Below are positions 11,640-24,061 of a stretch of 64,000 nt of DNA, piece after piece. The stretch is from assembly GCA_021234155.1 (NCBI GenBank), contig JAJEKV010000017.1, positions 4,436,792-4,500,791 of the forward strand. Reading direction: 5' to 3'. Both the position numbers and the translations under genes were made by a program. Origin of the DNA: Isoetes taiwanensis (lineage: Eukaryota; Streptophyta; Lycopodiopsida; Isoetales; Isoetaceae). How positions within the stretch are numbered: the first letter of the stretch is position 1; the number at the start of each line of letters is the position of its first letter. Under the pieces are notes generated by a model that was not told the DNA's origin, made no database searches, and saw only the letters and a program-made list of their open reading frames with translations.

Positions 11640-12340
11640 GGTTGTCAGAAATTTAAGACACTAAATTCTATAGATAAATTAAGGCTCTATAGAGAAATTA
11701 TTTAAGTTATATCGACTCAGTTCTCTACACACATAGGGAGGACAGGAAGAGAAATGTTCGCCGCCGCGATAAATTTCTTGTCTTGTATATGTAATGTATG
11801 AAAATAGGTGCAAAGACTTTCTGAAAGCTATAACCCCTCTAATGAATTCCCTCTTATACGTAAATGTATGAAAATAAGTCGAAAACACTCTTGTCGTTGC
11901 ATGCACATGCACACACGGATTCCATAACCAACAAAATGCACATGCACATGCACATGGTTTAACTGACCAACAAAAGTGAAACTCTTGGCATGCACAATAC
12001 TACCTAAAAGCATAGGGAAACCCTTACTACATGAAACCATAGGCAATCCCTTACATTGGATAAATGATTGGGTGTTGTTTTGTGATGCTTGAGATGTTGT
12101 TTTGTGATGCTACAAGTGATAGCAGAATAACGAGGGGGGAGTACGGAGTACTCATGCACAATAGGGTAGGGCCTATGGGCATTGGTTGCACCGTGCATGT
12201 GTGTCAAGAGTTGGGCCTATGGGCCTTCAGTAGGGTATGGGACTTCAATAGGGATGCGCCTATGGGGCTGGGTTGCAGTGTACATGTGTCTCACCTTACA
12301 ACCTCTTATTTGGCTAGGCCATTTCACTAAAGGGCGAGGT
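11640..12340. other. Low-complexity intergenic stretch
   Basis: No gene seen. There is a (CACATG)n microsatellite at about 11,936-11,957, a duplicated phrase AATGTATGAAAATA(G/A)GT (about 11,797 and 11,866), and two imperfect copies of a block starting CCTATGGG and containing GTGCATGTGTGTC/GTACATGTGTCTC at 12,172-12,300. Confidence 0.5.
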
Positions 12341-12869
12341 GCACTAGCCTAGTCTAGAGATAGGAGGGGGTATAGGGGGCAGAATAAAAAGATGAGCAGA
12401 GGTAGAGGCAGAGGGATTGACAGTGGAGAGAGGGATTGACAGTGGAGGGAGACCAGCAATGGAATGGTTGTGTAGAATTGGCAAGGAGGGGGGTGGGAGT
12501 GGAATGGGTGTGTAGAATGGGCAGTGCAGTGCAGAGAGTGCAGAGTGCAGAAGGGCAAGGCAGTGGTTTGGTTTGGTTTGGCTTATGTAAGTTATGAAGG
12601 TGAAAGAGAAAAAGGGTGGAAGGGGGTGGGGGGGGGTTATATGGGGGCTAGAGGGAAGTGCAAGGTCGGAATCCGACAGGGGCAGCGGGGGCGGTCGGGG
12701 AAGGGGGAGCAGGGTCAGTGACTGGGACGTCGGCGACCTGGGCGCAAGGGACACGCCGTCTTTTCCGCCGCTGCAGCACTGCATGCTTGGGCCATTAGAT
12801 TTAGAATTAGGCCATCCGATCCCCCATCCCCTTTAGATCCTCCGATTTAACCTGTCCCTCTTTCGCCCA

Positions 12870-12877
12870 TATATAAA
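12870..12877 (+). promoter_or_regulatory. TATA box of the CLE-type gene
   Basis: TATATAAA sits 287 bp before the ATG, followed by a C/T-rich leader typical of plant 5' untranslated regions. Upstream (12,360-12,800) the plus strand is strongly purine-rich (GA and GGGG runs). Transcription would be expected to start about 30 bp downstream, near 12,900. Confidence 0.55.
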
Positions 12878-13163
12878 CCCCCCAGATGCCCCCCCCTTTT
12901 TGCCGTCGCTTTTTCGCTCCTCCTGCACCTCGCTCATAACCCCCTTCGATTTTGGATCTGCCACCAGACCCCCAGCTCTAATTTTGCATCCTCCCCGCCG
13001 GAAAAAAAAAAGGGTGCCACCAAAAAGCTCCCCCCGTTGAATGGCCCCGCCTTGCCTGCGTTTTAATTTAGCTTCCTTATTCGTTTCTGGAGCCTCCTAT
13101 TTACGAGCTGATTTTCGCTCCCTCTAAAGCCCTGGGTTTTTCTTGGACCTTTGCTGTACCGAT

Positions 13164-14021
13164 ATGTCTCCACCTGCCTTTACATTGGGCCTCTTTATTC
13201 TTGTTTTGTTCGCCGTTTCTTCTTCTTCCTCTGTCGCAGCTCTCCGGCCCCTTCCTCACGGTAGGCTTTTGTTTTCTTTTGATTTATTTTGATTTGTCTT
13301 TTGTGGGTTTTGTTTGGTTTTGCTTCTACTCGTATTAGCAGATCCAATTTGGGCTTTGCAGCTCCTTTTCAATCCTGTTTTGGGTGCTCTGCATTCACTG
13401 TTAAAGTTTAATTTCCTGCGCTCTGGGTGTGGATTTGGATCCACCAGATTGAGAATTGATCATCAGATTTGGATCTACGATACCATACTATAGTATCATC
13501 TAAGACACCTCAAGCTCTGAGAGATTAGATGCAACAGGTGTATTAGAACTATGAAGAAATGCATCAGAGTAAAAAAAATAATGGTGGAAAGGATGAGGGT
13601 GTAAAATGAAGGATGTTTAGATAGGATGGTATGTAATGGATATGAATTTATGATACACTTTTACTGATAAGTATGAATTCACAGACAGTTTTAACTATAA
13701 GCTGAAGGATTTTCTGTAATGGCATTGAAATCCATGAGGCAGCACATTGATATAGGTGTTTATGTTGGTTTTGCAGATAAGGATGAAGGAACTACTGTAA
13801 ACTGGAGGCATAATATGGGAAAGGGAGGCAAATGTAATTCTGCAAGGGACTGCAGAAGTGAAGAAGTGACAAATTCAGGGCTCCACGCAGTGCCATCAGG
13901 CCCAAATCCTGTAGGAAATGCATTGCCAGGAAAATTTTTGCTGCACAGATCTCCTCCAGTCCTCTCTCAACCCTTTTCGTCCTCTGGCATTTCATATCCC
14001 AGCCCTCCCAAAACACCATAG
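13164..14021 (+). CDS. CLE-family peptide hormone precursor, TDIF-like
   Basis: Two exons: 13,164-13,260 and about 13,777-14,021, joined by donor CACG|GTAGGC and acceptor TTTTGCAG|ATAAGG with matching phase. Exon 1 (MSPPAFTLGLFILVLFAVSS...) is a clear signal peptide ending VAAL. Exon 2 carries HAVPSGPNPVGN at 13,884-13,919, which matches the 12-residue CLE consensus; starting with H rather than R, it resembles the TDIF class (HEVPSGPNPISN), known to act through PXY/TDR receptor kinases on vascular cambium and to block xylem fate. The predicted precursor is about 113 residues. Oddities are an intron within the pre-pro region and about 34 residues after the motif, where TDIF genes normally end. 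Downstream splicing could trim this tail. Function is inferred from the motif only. Confidence 0.75.
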
Positions 14022-17000
14022 CCATTCTGTATCCACACCCTTTTTTTACACTCAATATTATTATTGCCAATTTAATTCATCTCCTTCCAGAGCACATTAA
14101 ATCATGTGATCAGCTCCATGACACAACCAAAAAATGGCTGGCTTGCAGATTGTTTCAGAGTGCAGAAACGGATAAGTACAGAAGACGAAGATTTTGACAG
14201 TGAATGATGGGAATTTCATTCTGTTTGTACATGCAGCGGTGTGTAAATGAGAAATTTGGTTTACAGAATGATGTGTGAAGGAATGTATGGTTAGTGTCTG
14301 TGTGGGTATAATGTGTGTGAAAATGGGGGGTTGTTTTTTTGAAGAAAAAAAAATGGGAGGAAATGTCAACCTGTGACGAGGACGAGGCGACCAATATACC
14401 AACCCGACTCTCCAGCAGACAGGTTGGCCCCAGGTCAACATTGCCTCGCCTTCTGCGCTTACCTGTGACGACACAAATGTTGGGCGTGCCCTTACACAGT
14501 GGCATGAATTTAATGCTCCCCCCTTCTGCCCCCTTACCAATACACCCCCAATTTCATTAGTTAAATTGCCAGCAAAAAAATATATACATTCACATAAAAG
14601 GAAAATAGAAAATATACAAACCAGAAAAGAGAAAAACAAAAATTACTCGTTTGCATTGAAACAATATAACACCCAATGAAATAATATAACACCCCTTATT
14701 GAGAACTCGAGGCGCCCCTCCACCATCATGTCATTCCCTGTAGAATCCCCTCAGCTGTGAATGTTTTTTACCTTGACATTGCCCTATCCGTGAAGACCTA
14801 CTCTTGGACTACGTCAACCAAAAAGAATATAATTGTAAATCAAAAGGGAAATAGAAAATATAAATTAGTGGTTTGGAGTGAAATAATATAACACTTGCTA
14901 GGCTTGTGTTTTACATCTCACCACCATCATGTCATTGTAATAGGTTTGCTCCATGCCCTCAAAAACCTTGCGGAATCCAGTTAGGTGTGAATGTGTAAAT
15001 GTTTTTATTTGAATGTGTAAATGTTTTTATTTGAAATTGCCTGATCCCTGAGTATCTTTAGGACCTATTTTGGATGACGTCAATTGCAATGGACCCCTTA
15101 GATCAATCAATGCATCTTTTGTAAGAAGTTACATTTGCCTATGCACTCCAGGGTGATAATAAACCATCTCAACTTCACCAAGTGAACCAAGTGAAGTCAG
15201 TCTTTCGTGAATTTCATCTTCACAAAAGTAAGTGATTAACATGAATAAGTTATACAAAAACATCGAATCTCGTCCCCAATCGAAAGAAGAAAAGCAAAAA
15301 CACTTCATTTCACTAATAAGTAAATCATGAATGCCATTTATGCTTGGAAAAATAAATGTAAAGGAAAAACACATAGAATCTCAACTTCGGTGATAAACTA
15401 ATAAGTAACTCATCAATGACACTTGCCATCCTGCCACCATGAAAATGCCCATAATCAGTCGGCCCTCGCCCTCGAGACAAGTAAATTCAATTGAGATGCA
15501 TAACATAACATATTGGAACTTGTGCATATATCAGAAACAATCTCAATCCCATGAAAGAATAAAGAGAAAAGGCTAAATAAAGCTAACTTTTCCATCCTTA
15601 AAGGATAAGTTTCCTTTTTCTCTTGGTACCCCAACACACTTTTCCTACTCAATATATAATCATTGGTACCATCTTTCCTCGCTTCTCGAACCTTGGATGC
15701 CATGCATCACCAATATTAATTTCCAATTCTTTTCTATGCCCGAGTTTTGCCCTGGGGAAGCTAACTGATGTGCGAATCATCTCATGTTTTCATATTACTG
15801 ATTATGACAATTGAGGCCTTCTGCTTCCATGTTCATGTCACTGACTATGACATTTGAGCCCTTATGCTTCCACAACAACTTCTCTGTCTCTCAAGCACCA
15901 CTTGCTGTCAGGTTGAATAGGAAGGAGAAATGTCGCTTATGATAAGACATAAATTAACAGTCTAGACATTGTCCCCACCAAAATCTTCTGTTGTGGATAT
16001 GACAGTAGAAGGTTAGGTATTTCTAGCCTCATCGAATCACGTGCAGGACATTCCCATAAGGTTAGCATTTTACCTTACGACATATTGCAAATGTTTTATT
16101 TCGATCCACCTTGTTTTATTTAATATATTTTGACTTTTGTTTTATGTGGCACTATCCTTGGGGTGTGAATGCTCTTTAAGAAACATGAAATATCATATGC
16201 ACATGCAATACTCCATGTTAATGTGTAAGTCCCAAAGCTGGCGCATCTACCACTAAATTTAGGAATTTAGCCACATGACATAACTTATACATATATGTTA
16301 GTCTTTGGATGTGCTTTAGCCTTTAGGACCAACTAGTCGATTGCAATATTTTTAGCAAGCTACTAAATTTCGCAAAGTAATTTATTTATCACTATTTTTT
16401 CTATCATGTATATTTTCATTCACCTTTTTTTATGGACGAAAGAATTTCTATATTAAATGTAATAGGGAAGTCTACCAAAATACCACTATTTTTTGCTAAA
16501 GTTATCAAATGAAGGGCATTTGGGTACATATAATAATATAGTTGTGGGCTCAACAAAATTCAAAAGTTCTCTTCTAGATCATTGTACATTAAAAGGAGAT
16601 ATTTTCAACGTGATCAAATTCACATAACTTGGGATCATCTCTTTGTTCAAAACACTGTTTAAACACTATAACTTGAAGATTGCGACTCCGTTTTTGACGA
16701 TTTTGTTGTAATTTGATAGATCTTATTCTCATCTAGAAGTTCTCCCGAAGGTGATTTCTTATCTCTCATTGCCATTTAACTAAACCCACTACCAGTCAGG
16801 CCATCATCTCAAGGGTTGCTATGAGCAGGATAAGAGGACTGTTGACACGACATCAGATGCGGTATGAGATGTTGGATACAATCAAATGAACGGGCATCTT
16901 TAATAGTCTTGCCTCTGTATAGATTGTGGTTAGCATTACTTTTGGCTATAGGACGATGATGGCACCATCATTTTGTGTTTGATTATTGTGATTACCCCCA

Positions 17001-17128
17001 CCCTCTCCCCAAACAATATTTCTACTTGAAGAACTTTAATGATACTTCATAATTATTTGCTCCTTTTATTGTGTTCTCTCTGCAGGTTGGGTGTTCCATT
17101 GGAAATATCACAAAAACTGGTGATAAGC
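14022..17128. other. Intergenic stretch with diverged tandem duplication
   Basis: No gene recognised. 14,580-14,825 and 14,830-15,085 are diverged copies of a roughly 240-bp unit. Shared landmarks are GGAAATAGAAAATATA, AATAATATAACAC, CCACCATCATGTCATT and GTGTGAATGT...TTTTT. The long minus-strand ORF at 14,097-14,639 looks like chance. The remainder (15,100-17,128) is AT-rich sequence in which I see nothing definite. Confidence 0.45.
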
Positions 17129-17597
17129 TGTAACGTTCCTAACCGACATGCCCTTAACCAACTGGGCAAAACCGTCTAGACGTTTATGAGTAGTCGCTTC
17201 TACCCATTTATGTCGGTGTCTCGGGAACGCCCCACAGGCACATTCAAGGTTCGAATACTCGAGCGGTCTACCATGGGCCCGCTATGCCTCTCCCACTAGA
17301 ACTATGCTCGTCCTCGAGCATCCAAGGCTATACCATGTCTATGTCATACCATGTCACAATGATTACCAAATCTTTGCAAATTACCCATGCATGTAGGCAC
17401 CCATGGAGACTCGAACTCGAGACCTGCTCTGATACCAACTGTAACGTTCCTAACCGACATGCCCTTAACCAACTGGGCAAAACCGTCTAGACGTTTATGA
17501 GTAGTCGCTTCTACCCATTTATGCCGGTGTCTCGGGAACGCCCCACAGGCACATTCAAGGTTCGAATACTCGAGCGGTCTACCATGGGCCCGTTACA
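17129..17597 (-). mobile_element. TRIM (terminal-repeat retrotransposon in miniature), complete
   Basis: Two 158-bp LTRs (17,129-17,286 and 17,440-17,597) start TGTAACGTTCC and end ...GTTACA or its variant. They flank about 153 bp that cannot encode retroviral proteins. On the minus strand the right LTR is followed by TTGGTATCAGAGCAGG, a primer-binding site for initiator-Met tRNA. A purine-rich GTGGGAGAGG precedes the left LTR on the minus strand. The 5-bp target duplication TAAGC is at 17,124-17,128 and 17,598-17,602. LTR divergence is about 2-3 percent, so insertion was fairly recent. Confidence 0.93.
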
Positions 17598-17602
17598 TAA
17601 GC

Positions 17603-18074
17603 TATTTCTGTGTTGTCAGCTGGGAATCTACACTCTTCAGCACCGAGCATTTAAACCTATCAGGGCGCGCTATTTTGAGCCCAAAGGATCCACTTCCTTT
17701 AAAAGTGCATAGGGTGGTAACAGAGCCTCTATATATGCCACTTTTTAATAGAAAACCTCTAGCATACCATTTTTGCATTTTGCTCACATATACCTCCACC
17801 CGGATTTATATGACAATTCAAAAAAGAAAAATGTATTTCATCATTTAGGTATACATATGTCCAATCCTCAAAAACATTCCCTTCATATTCACGGACGTGA
17901 TTTAGGGGTTCTTTTAAGTGACTCCCCCTTGATTTTGAGTTGATTCTGCCTGGCCAACCACTCCATGTGATGCTACACATGGTCCAATGGGGATATTGGG
18001 ATTGTATCTCCAGGAGGTGATGGATATGCACACCTAGTTGTGTCCTCCGACACTTCATAGACATGTGCCACTAC
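17603..18074. other. Unassigned intergenic stretch
   Basis: No convincing gene. It lies between the TRIM and a LINE tail. Short ORFs on either strand show no recognisable domain. Confidence 0.4.
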
Positions 18075-18226
18075 ACAGTTTGTCAGCAGCCTTATTGCTG
18101 CTAAGGATTTTCCCCTAAAAATTTATAAGGAGGGGGGGAGGGATGGGGTAATCCTGGAGAGTATACATCTATTATGCTTTTCATTATCGTCCCATAGACC
18201 TATTAGCCTTCGTGGACGATAAAAAC
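18075..18226 (+). mobile_element. LINE 3' tail, 5'-truncated (copy b)
   Basis: It starts CAGTTTGTCAGCAG and ends CGTGGACGATAAAAA, then ATTCAATTCAAATTCA-type repeats. It carries the CCCATAGACC-TATTAGCC terminal hairpin region shared with the other tails but is more diverged in the middle. Confidence 0.65.
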
Positions 18227-18319
18227 CAATTTGATTCAATTCAAATTCAGCCTATATAGGACGATGCAAATATATGGAAATTCAGCCTAAAGAAAATGCT
18301 TTTAAATCATTGGTGCAGG

Positions 18320-19205
18320 TAATGGTCTTGTACGGTTGCGAAGTTTGGAAGCCAGGCCTATCCCTAGAGCTATGGTAGAAGATTGAGAAAGTGCAAAAGA
18401 AATTTTTACATGCAAAACTGGGGATCAAGATGCAGACTCCATACGAAATGATGTTGGCCGAATCTGACATGCTACCCCTTGAATGCAAGGCTTTTGTACC
18501 AGTTCCTTACATATCTGGGAAAAATGAACTGTTTGGAGGAAGATAGTTACCCACGTTTGGCTTTGAGGAAGACATTTGACAAAGGGAATGGATGGTATGA
18601 TTGAGGAAATGGGGGATCAAAATCCAAGATCTAGGAGAAAATATAAAGAGGATTTAGGAATGGGTGAGGGACACCATTGTGAACAGAATTTGGGGAAAGC
18701 TCGGCACTAAGATGTTATATTATAGGGAGGCCATGAATCCCACACTATAAGAGATGAGCTATTTGAATGATAACCAATCAATCAAGAAGTGGCATGTCAT
18801 TTGTAGAATGCGTTTAAGTGCACATCACTTGAATGTTGAAGTGGATAGATGGCATGAGGTAGCAAATGAGCACAGATTATGCAAGATTTGTGGATGGAAT
18901 GAGACTGAAGATGAAGAGCATGTAATACTGCGATGCCCAGGGTACCAGACTTTGAGGGATAGATTCGGTATTGATTTACTTGACCTTCTTTACTTTCTCC
19001 AATTGCCTGCGACGAGGATTGCAAGTTTTTCGATAGATGTTTTACAAATGAGAGAGAGTTATAAATGCTGCTAAGAACGTTATGAGTGATAAAACAACTA
19101 GAGTTTGAGGGTGACACACTCGAATGTGAGTGCTTATTGCAGTACATGAGTAAACGTCTCATAGATATGATGGTCTCCGAAGATGGAATAATACAATCAA
19201 GTCGT
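18320..19205 (+). pseudogene. LINE fragment: end of reverse transcriptase and zinc finger (copy D)
   Basis: The plus strand reads VLYGCEVWKPGL...VQKKFLHAKLG...QTPYEMMLAES (about 18,325-18,480), matching the RT C-terminal part of the LINE at 45.0-47.8 kb (VMLYGCPSWAPGL...VQKKFLLEELG). A gag-less zinc finger then follows at about 18,754-19,074: RLCKICGWNETEDEEHVILRCPG. Stops and frame changes separate the two blocks, so it is dead. The 3' end near 19,195 (CATAGATATGATGGTCTCCG, then AAGATGGAATAA) is a diverged version of the common LINE terminus. 5'-truncated. Confidence 0.8.
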
Positions 19206-19529
19206 ATTTAATTAAAGTCAGTCACATGTGATTCCCATTTTTTTTTAAACCTTGTTATTTTACACGAAAAGGACATGCGTTTTTGAACTCTAGAACTATC
19301 GAAAAAAATGAGATTTTCTGTGCGAGGGTCGGTCCAAGCATCTTCTCTCTTTTCCTCTATTTTCTCGGATCGCGAGTCGAGAACACCAAGAACGCAACCC
19401 AAACGAAGGAAAATGTTTACACATTCAAAATAAAGTTATGGTCCGAAAAGAATTTCTATTCATAAATGAGATGGTTACAATCTATATTACATTGGACAAA
19501 GAGACTATGGTGGTCGTGTTGTCACTATA
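19206..19529. other. Short intergenic gap
   Basis: Nothing recognised between the LINE fragment and the copia element; its continuation resumes after 26,946. Confidence 0.4.
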
Positions 19530-19534
19530 GTTAC
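19530..19534. repeat. Target-site duplication of the copia element (left)
   Basis: GTTAC here and GTTAC at 26,942-26,946 directly flank the two LTRs, a standard 5-bp integrase footprint. Confidence 0.95.
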
Positions 19535-20127
19535 TGAACAACTTTGATCTAGCTTAAATATTAACTTGTTCTAGTGTGCATCGACTAAAGAAATAAGCAT
19601 TTGTCACAATAATTCAATGCATCAAATTTAATGGCACAATATTCAAAAACCATATGAACCTATGATATATCAAATTCAAATCATAGGTAATAGATGTCTT
19701 TTACTTTCATATGCAGATATCAGATATCGATAGCCCAAGCTCAAGCGATCCCATGTATCATTAATCAAACTCTCTTGTGTTCAAGTTCCGGGAATGCTCA
19801 GCACATTAAACAACATCTGCTTCTTTGTTTTTATCCCTTGATCAGTCCGACAAGCCTGCCGGACTGACCTCTGAAAAAGCTCCGGATAATTTTAAATCCA
19901 TATTTTTGTCCCAATGTGATTCGACCTCCAAGACCTCTAATATTATCTTCTAAAAATCACATGATCATTCTATTAAAGGAACATGTCCAATAATACTCTT
20001 GACTTCCAACCATTGGATTTTATGTCATTTTAAGAACATGTCGAGATTCTCCTTTTTAGCTCTTTATTCAATCAATAGCTCATATCCTAAATTTCCATAT
20101 TACATGATTAATCATCCATTTCTTACA
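19535..20127 (-). repeat. Copia 3' LTR
   Basis: 593 bp; starts TGAACAACTTTGATC on the plus strand and ends CATTTCTTACA. About 98 percent identical to the partner at 26,350-26,941. Confidence 0.95.
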
Positions 20128-21863
20128 TCTCCCCCTTCATGTAATATCCTGGTGTCACAGCACTGTATTAATTTTCTCAATTCTTCAAATCTGTATACAG
20201 GCAGTGCCTTTGTCAGAATATCTGCTCTTTGCTTGTTTGTGTGAACATAGTGCATACTAATCTGTTTTTTCTTTACCATATCTCTTATGAAATGCACTTC
20301 CATCTCTATATGCTTTGATCTTTATGCAACTAGTACTATCACAGAATAATTGAGTAGGATTTGTCTGTTCAAATCCTAACTCTTCCATTCACCTTCTTTC
20401 CCATATGATTTCTCGGGCTGCCAAGGAGGCTGAATGGTATTCAACCTCTGCACTTGATAGAGCAATACTTGTTTGTTTTTTGCTTTTCCAGGCTACTGGA
20501 GCTCCACCAAGCATTACTAAGTAGCCTGATGTGGATCTTCTTTGATCCAGATCACCTCCCAATCCGCATCACAGTAAACCTGTAAATTCATATCATTTGA
20601 ATCATACATAATCCCAAAATCTATTGTACCTTTTAGGTATCTTAGGATGCGTTTTGCTGCAGACCAGTGCGCTCTACCATGATTATGATTGTATCTGCTA
20701 AGCAGATTTACTGCAAATGCTATATCAGGCCTTGTACAGTTGGCTATATATGACAAACAACCAATAAGAGATCTGTAAGGTGTTTTTTCCATTTGTTTTC
20801 TTTCTTCTTCTGTTTGAGGACATAGCAGCTCCGAGATTTTATGGCCTGGTGTCATTGGTGAATTTGTGCAATTGCAATCTTTCATGCAGAATCTTTCTAG
20901 CATATTTTCGATATGTACCCTTTGACTCAAGGCCAGCCTTTTGTTACTTCTGTCCCTATATACTTCAATCCCCAAAAATCTTTTTATTTCTCCCAGATCT
21001 GTCATTTGAAATCTCTTGTTTAAAATATGCTTGCAATGTTTCAAGGTGTCGATACCTTTTGCAACCATTATATTGTCATCAACATATAGTGCTATGATAC
21101 ACCACTCATCTCCTATTCTGAATTTATACAAATTTCCATCATGATTTAGCTTCTCAAATCCTTGTTCTTGCAAATAGCCATCCATACACTTATACCACTC
21201 TCTCGGAGATTGCCTTAAACCATATACCGCCCGTTTCAGTTTCCAAACTTTCCCTTCTTCAGTTTCAAAACCAAGTGGCTGCTTTAAATATATTTCCTCT
21301 TCAAGTCTTGCATTCAGAAAAGCGGTACTTACGTCCATATGGTGTATTTCCAAGTTACAAGAATTTGCAATTGCCAAAAGCATTCTCAAACTGTTTATTT
21401 TTACCAATGGCGAGAAAGTTTCGTCATAATCATATCCTTTTCTCTACGTGAACCCTTTGTGCCACTAATCTGGCTTTAAATTTGTTTGGCTTTCCATCGC
21501 TTCCAAGTTTGATTCTAAAAACCCATTTATTGCCTATGATGTTTCCATTTGGAGGTTCATCAACAATTTCATATGTATCCGTTCGTTTAAATGCATCCAT
21601 TTCCTCCTTCATGGCATTCAGCCATTGTTTTCCATTCTTTCCATTTACTGCATCATAATATGTCCTTGGCAGCTCTAAATTTTCCAGAATGAGTATATCA
21701 AAGACACTATGTATCTCTCCTTCAAGTGGTTGAATCCTTTTGCTTCTTCTGACTTCATTTCTACCATACCTTTCCATTAATTCCCTGTTTTCATCTCTGA
21801 GAATTTCAGCTTCTGTTCTTCTCGCTCCATTTGCCGCGAGAATGCCATATCTGACAAAGTATG

Positions 21864-23418
21864 AGAGTTGTTTTGGCGGGGATGCGTGCCGGACGGGCCA
21901 AGCATTCACCAGTAGTATCGGGGTCCGGCAGGGTTGCCCCCTCTCGCCAACACTTTTTGGCCTCTACATTGATCAGTTAGAGCCCTGGCTTACTGAGCAT
22001 GGGGGGTGGCATACAGCTTTCGCACCAGGTCATCCGCCAACTCATCTATGCGGACGATGTTGGCCTGCTGGCCCACACCCCAGAAGCTATGCAGTCTCAC
22101 TTGGATGCCCTAGACACATTTTGTCAGGCTACAGACATGCGCGTGAATCGCCAAGACCAGGATGGTTCTCATATCCTCTTCCGTCACCCCATGCCTCCTG
22201 CACTCACCTATCGGGGGGGCGGCCGTGGACGCCACGCCCACCTACAAGTACCTAGGGGTGGAGTTCCCCTCCTCGCTCTGGCTGAGGGCGTCTATCCGCT
22301 TCGGGTGACAAAGTGGCCGAAAGCGCTTTATGCCATGCGTGAGAACAAATCACCCGGTGAGCTCTATGATTGGGGCCATCGGTCACATCTGTTAGCACCG
22401 GTCAAGCCCTCGCCCTTGCAGACGGGGTCGAGGTTTGGGGCCCAGTGCCTCTTTGGCGACTGGAATGACTTGGAGCAGTGCAAGGCATTTTTGGCACGGG
22501 CACTTGGGGTGAAACCTTCAGTCCCCTATCGGTTCTGCTGCCCGAAATCCGGATTCTTGCCGCCACCGGGCAGCCCTTGATAGACACATCGCCTATTTTT
22601 CAAAGTGGCTACTATGGGTGATGCTCGGCTCCCTTTTTGTAGGCTTACACCGGTGGCAATGGGTCCGCAGCGGCTTAGGGCCTGTTGGAGGGGTAAGAGA
22701 GATCAGTGGTTCGCCCGGATGGAACGTGCAGAGCAAGCACGATGCGTGCGGTGGACACAAACATGGCCCGTCGTGGGCGGCTGGGGAGTACCTAGACGCT
22801 TGTTTCCTTGGCAAGCTCTGGGACCCCTGCGCTCTAGAGCAGGTCAAAACGGCCCATTACAAGGAGCACATCAACCCGTGTTAGCGGGGCCCACAGCCTC
22901 TACCGCGTTCCCGGTTGCCCCCAAAAAGCTTGAGACTCATTGCCTCCATTCGCGACAGTGCCCACCATCTTCGCATCGAGACGGGCAGGTGGATTGGGGA
23001 GCCCCGCCAGGACAGGCTCTGTCAGTGCTGTCAAACGGGTGCCATTGAGGATGAGTCTCACACTTTCCAGAGTTGCCCAGCGTTCAGTCACATCCGGGCC
23101 AGATACGCTCCCTTAGTACGGCCGGACTTGCCCTTACATTTGCTGATGAACACACCGCCGCGATGCGTGCCACGGGGTCGCATATTTCGAGGAGGTCTTG
23201 GACTGCTTGAGGTCACCATATTTGGGTGTTTCTGCATTGTATATGTTAGGACAGTTTGTCAGCAGGCTGATTGCTGCCACGGTTTTTCCCTCGAAAACCC
23301 TTCGGGGCGGGGGTTTTTTAATCCGGGCAGTAATCCGCTTGCTGCGTTTTTGTATTGGGTCCCATAGACCGATTGGTCTCCGTGGACGATAAAAGTACCT
23401 TCCTTCCTTCCTTCCTTT
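21864..23418 (+). mobile_element. LINE 3' half inserted in the copia element (copy A)
   Basis: RT palm motif YADDVGLLAHTPEAMQSHL at about 22,052-22,110, preceded by IGVRQGCPLSPTLFGLYIDQ. A zinc-finger region at about 22,975-23,080 reads GRWIGEPRQDRLCQCC...IEDESHTFQSCPAF. The 3' UTR contains AATCCGGGCAGTAATCCGCT and ends CGTGGACGATAAAA with a (CCTT)n tail at 23,397-23,417. It is 5'-truncated within the RT region and has several frame changes. It separates two parts of the copia coding region, so it is younger than the copia insertion. It is close kin of copies B and C at 36.4-39.0 kb. Confidence 0.9.
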
Positions 23419-24061
23419 TTTAAATTTCATAATTTCAACTCTTTCAAATTTTCCAGAATTCTCCGCACCTAAGGCAGATCTGCCATGTACATTTGAATCC
23501 ACAAGTTCCTTTTCTTTAACAAGTTCTGGTATTTCATTTACAAGCGTATCAGATATGCTCAGATCACTCTCTGTATCACTACTGTCATCTTCAAATTTAA
23601 CTTTCTTTTTGCTATTCTCGTCTTTTGCAGTGTCTTCCTTGTTTTCTTCATCATCTATAACAGAATTCTTGTTCTCCATCTTGTCTTCTGTGTTTACCTT
23701 TGGAATTCTTCTATAATATTGCTGCTCATCAAACGCAACATCTCTGCTGATTATTATTCTTCTTTTTTCAGGATCGTACAGTCTGTAAGCTTTTGAGTTC
23801 AAGTCATATCCCACCATGTATGCTATATATGCTCTACTATCTAATTTCTTTCTCAATTCTTCAGGTACATGCACAAACGCCAGACAACCATAAGCTTTCA
23901 AGAAATCATAGCTGGGTATTTTACCTGACCATAGCATTTCTTGAGCAGCTCCTCTTATGCTCGAGTTTGGCAGTAGGTTTTGTACATACACGGCTGCCCT
24001 TACTGCCTCATCCCAGACAAAGTTTGGTAATCCCGAATATTTGATCATGGGGGCAAAAGTA

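Larger units (their letters stand above)
3457..11640 (-). mobile_element. Ty3/gypsy chromovirus fossil, broken, with three insertions
   Basis: Minus-strand pieces in order: reverse transcriptase (about 11,465-11,105 and 10,620-10,370, then 6,160-5,850), RNase H (about 5,840-5,450, with TDHQNLEYF), integrase core (about 4,850-4,580, with VDHFSRMAHFIPC and PESNG), and a chromodomain-like tail (about 3,773-3,540, FHVSLLEPY followed by acidic and aromatic residues). A purine-rich tract near 3,460-3,472 then precedes a likely LTR start. The chromodomain places it among chromoviruses. It is an old copy with many breaks (well over ten) besides three inserted elements at 3,810-4,131, 6,163-10,366 and about 10,625-11,105. 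No 5' LTR was identified. Confidence 0.85.

Noticed and set aside
12344-12784. 146-aa proline/leucine-rich minus-strand ORF
   Set aside because: It is the complement of the purine-rich promoter region of the CLE-type gene; composition alone explains it.
14097-14639. 180-aa minus-strand ORF with hydrophobic start
   Set aside because: No recognisable domain, low-complexity composition and overlap with simple repeats; probably chance.
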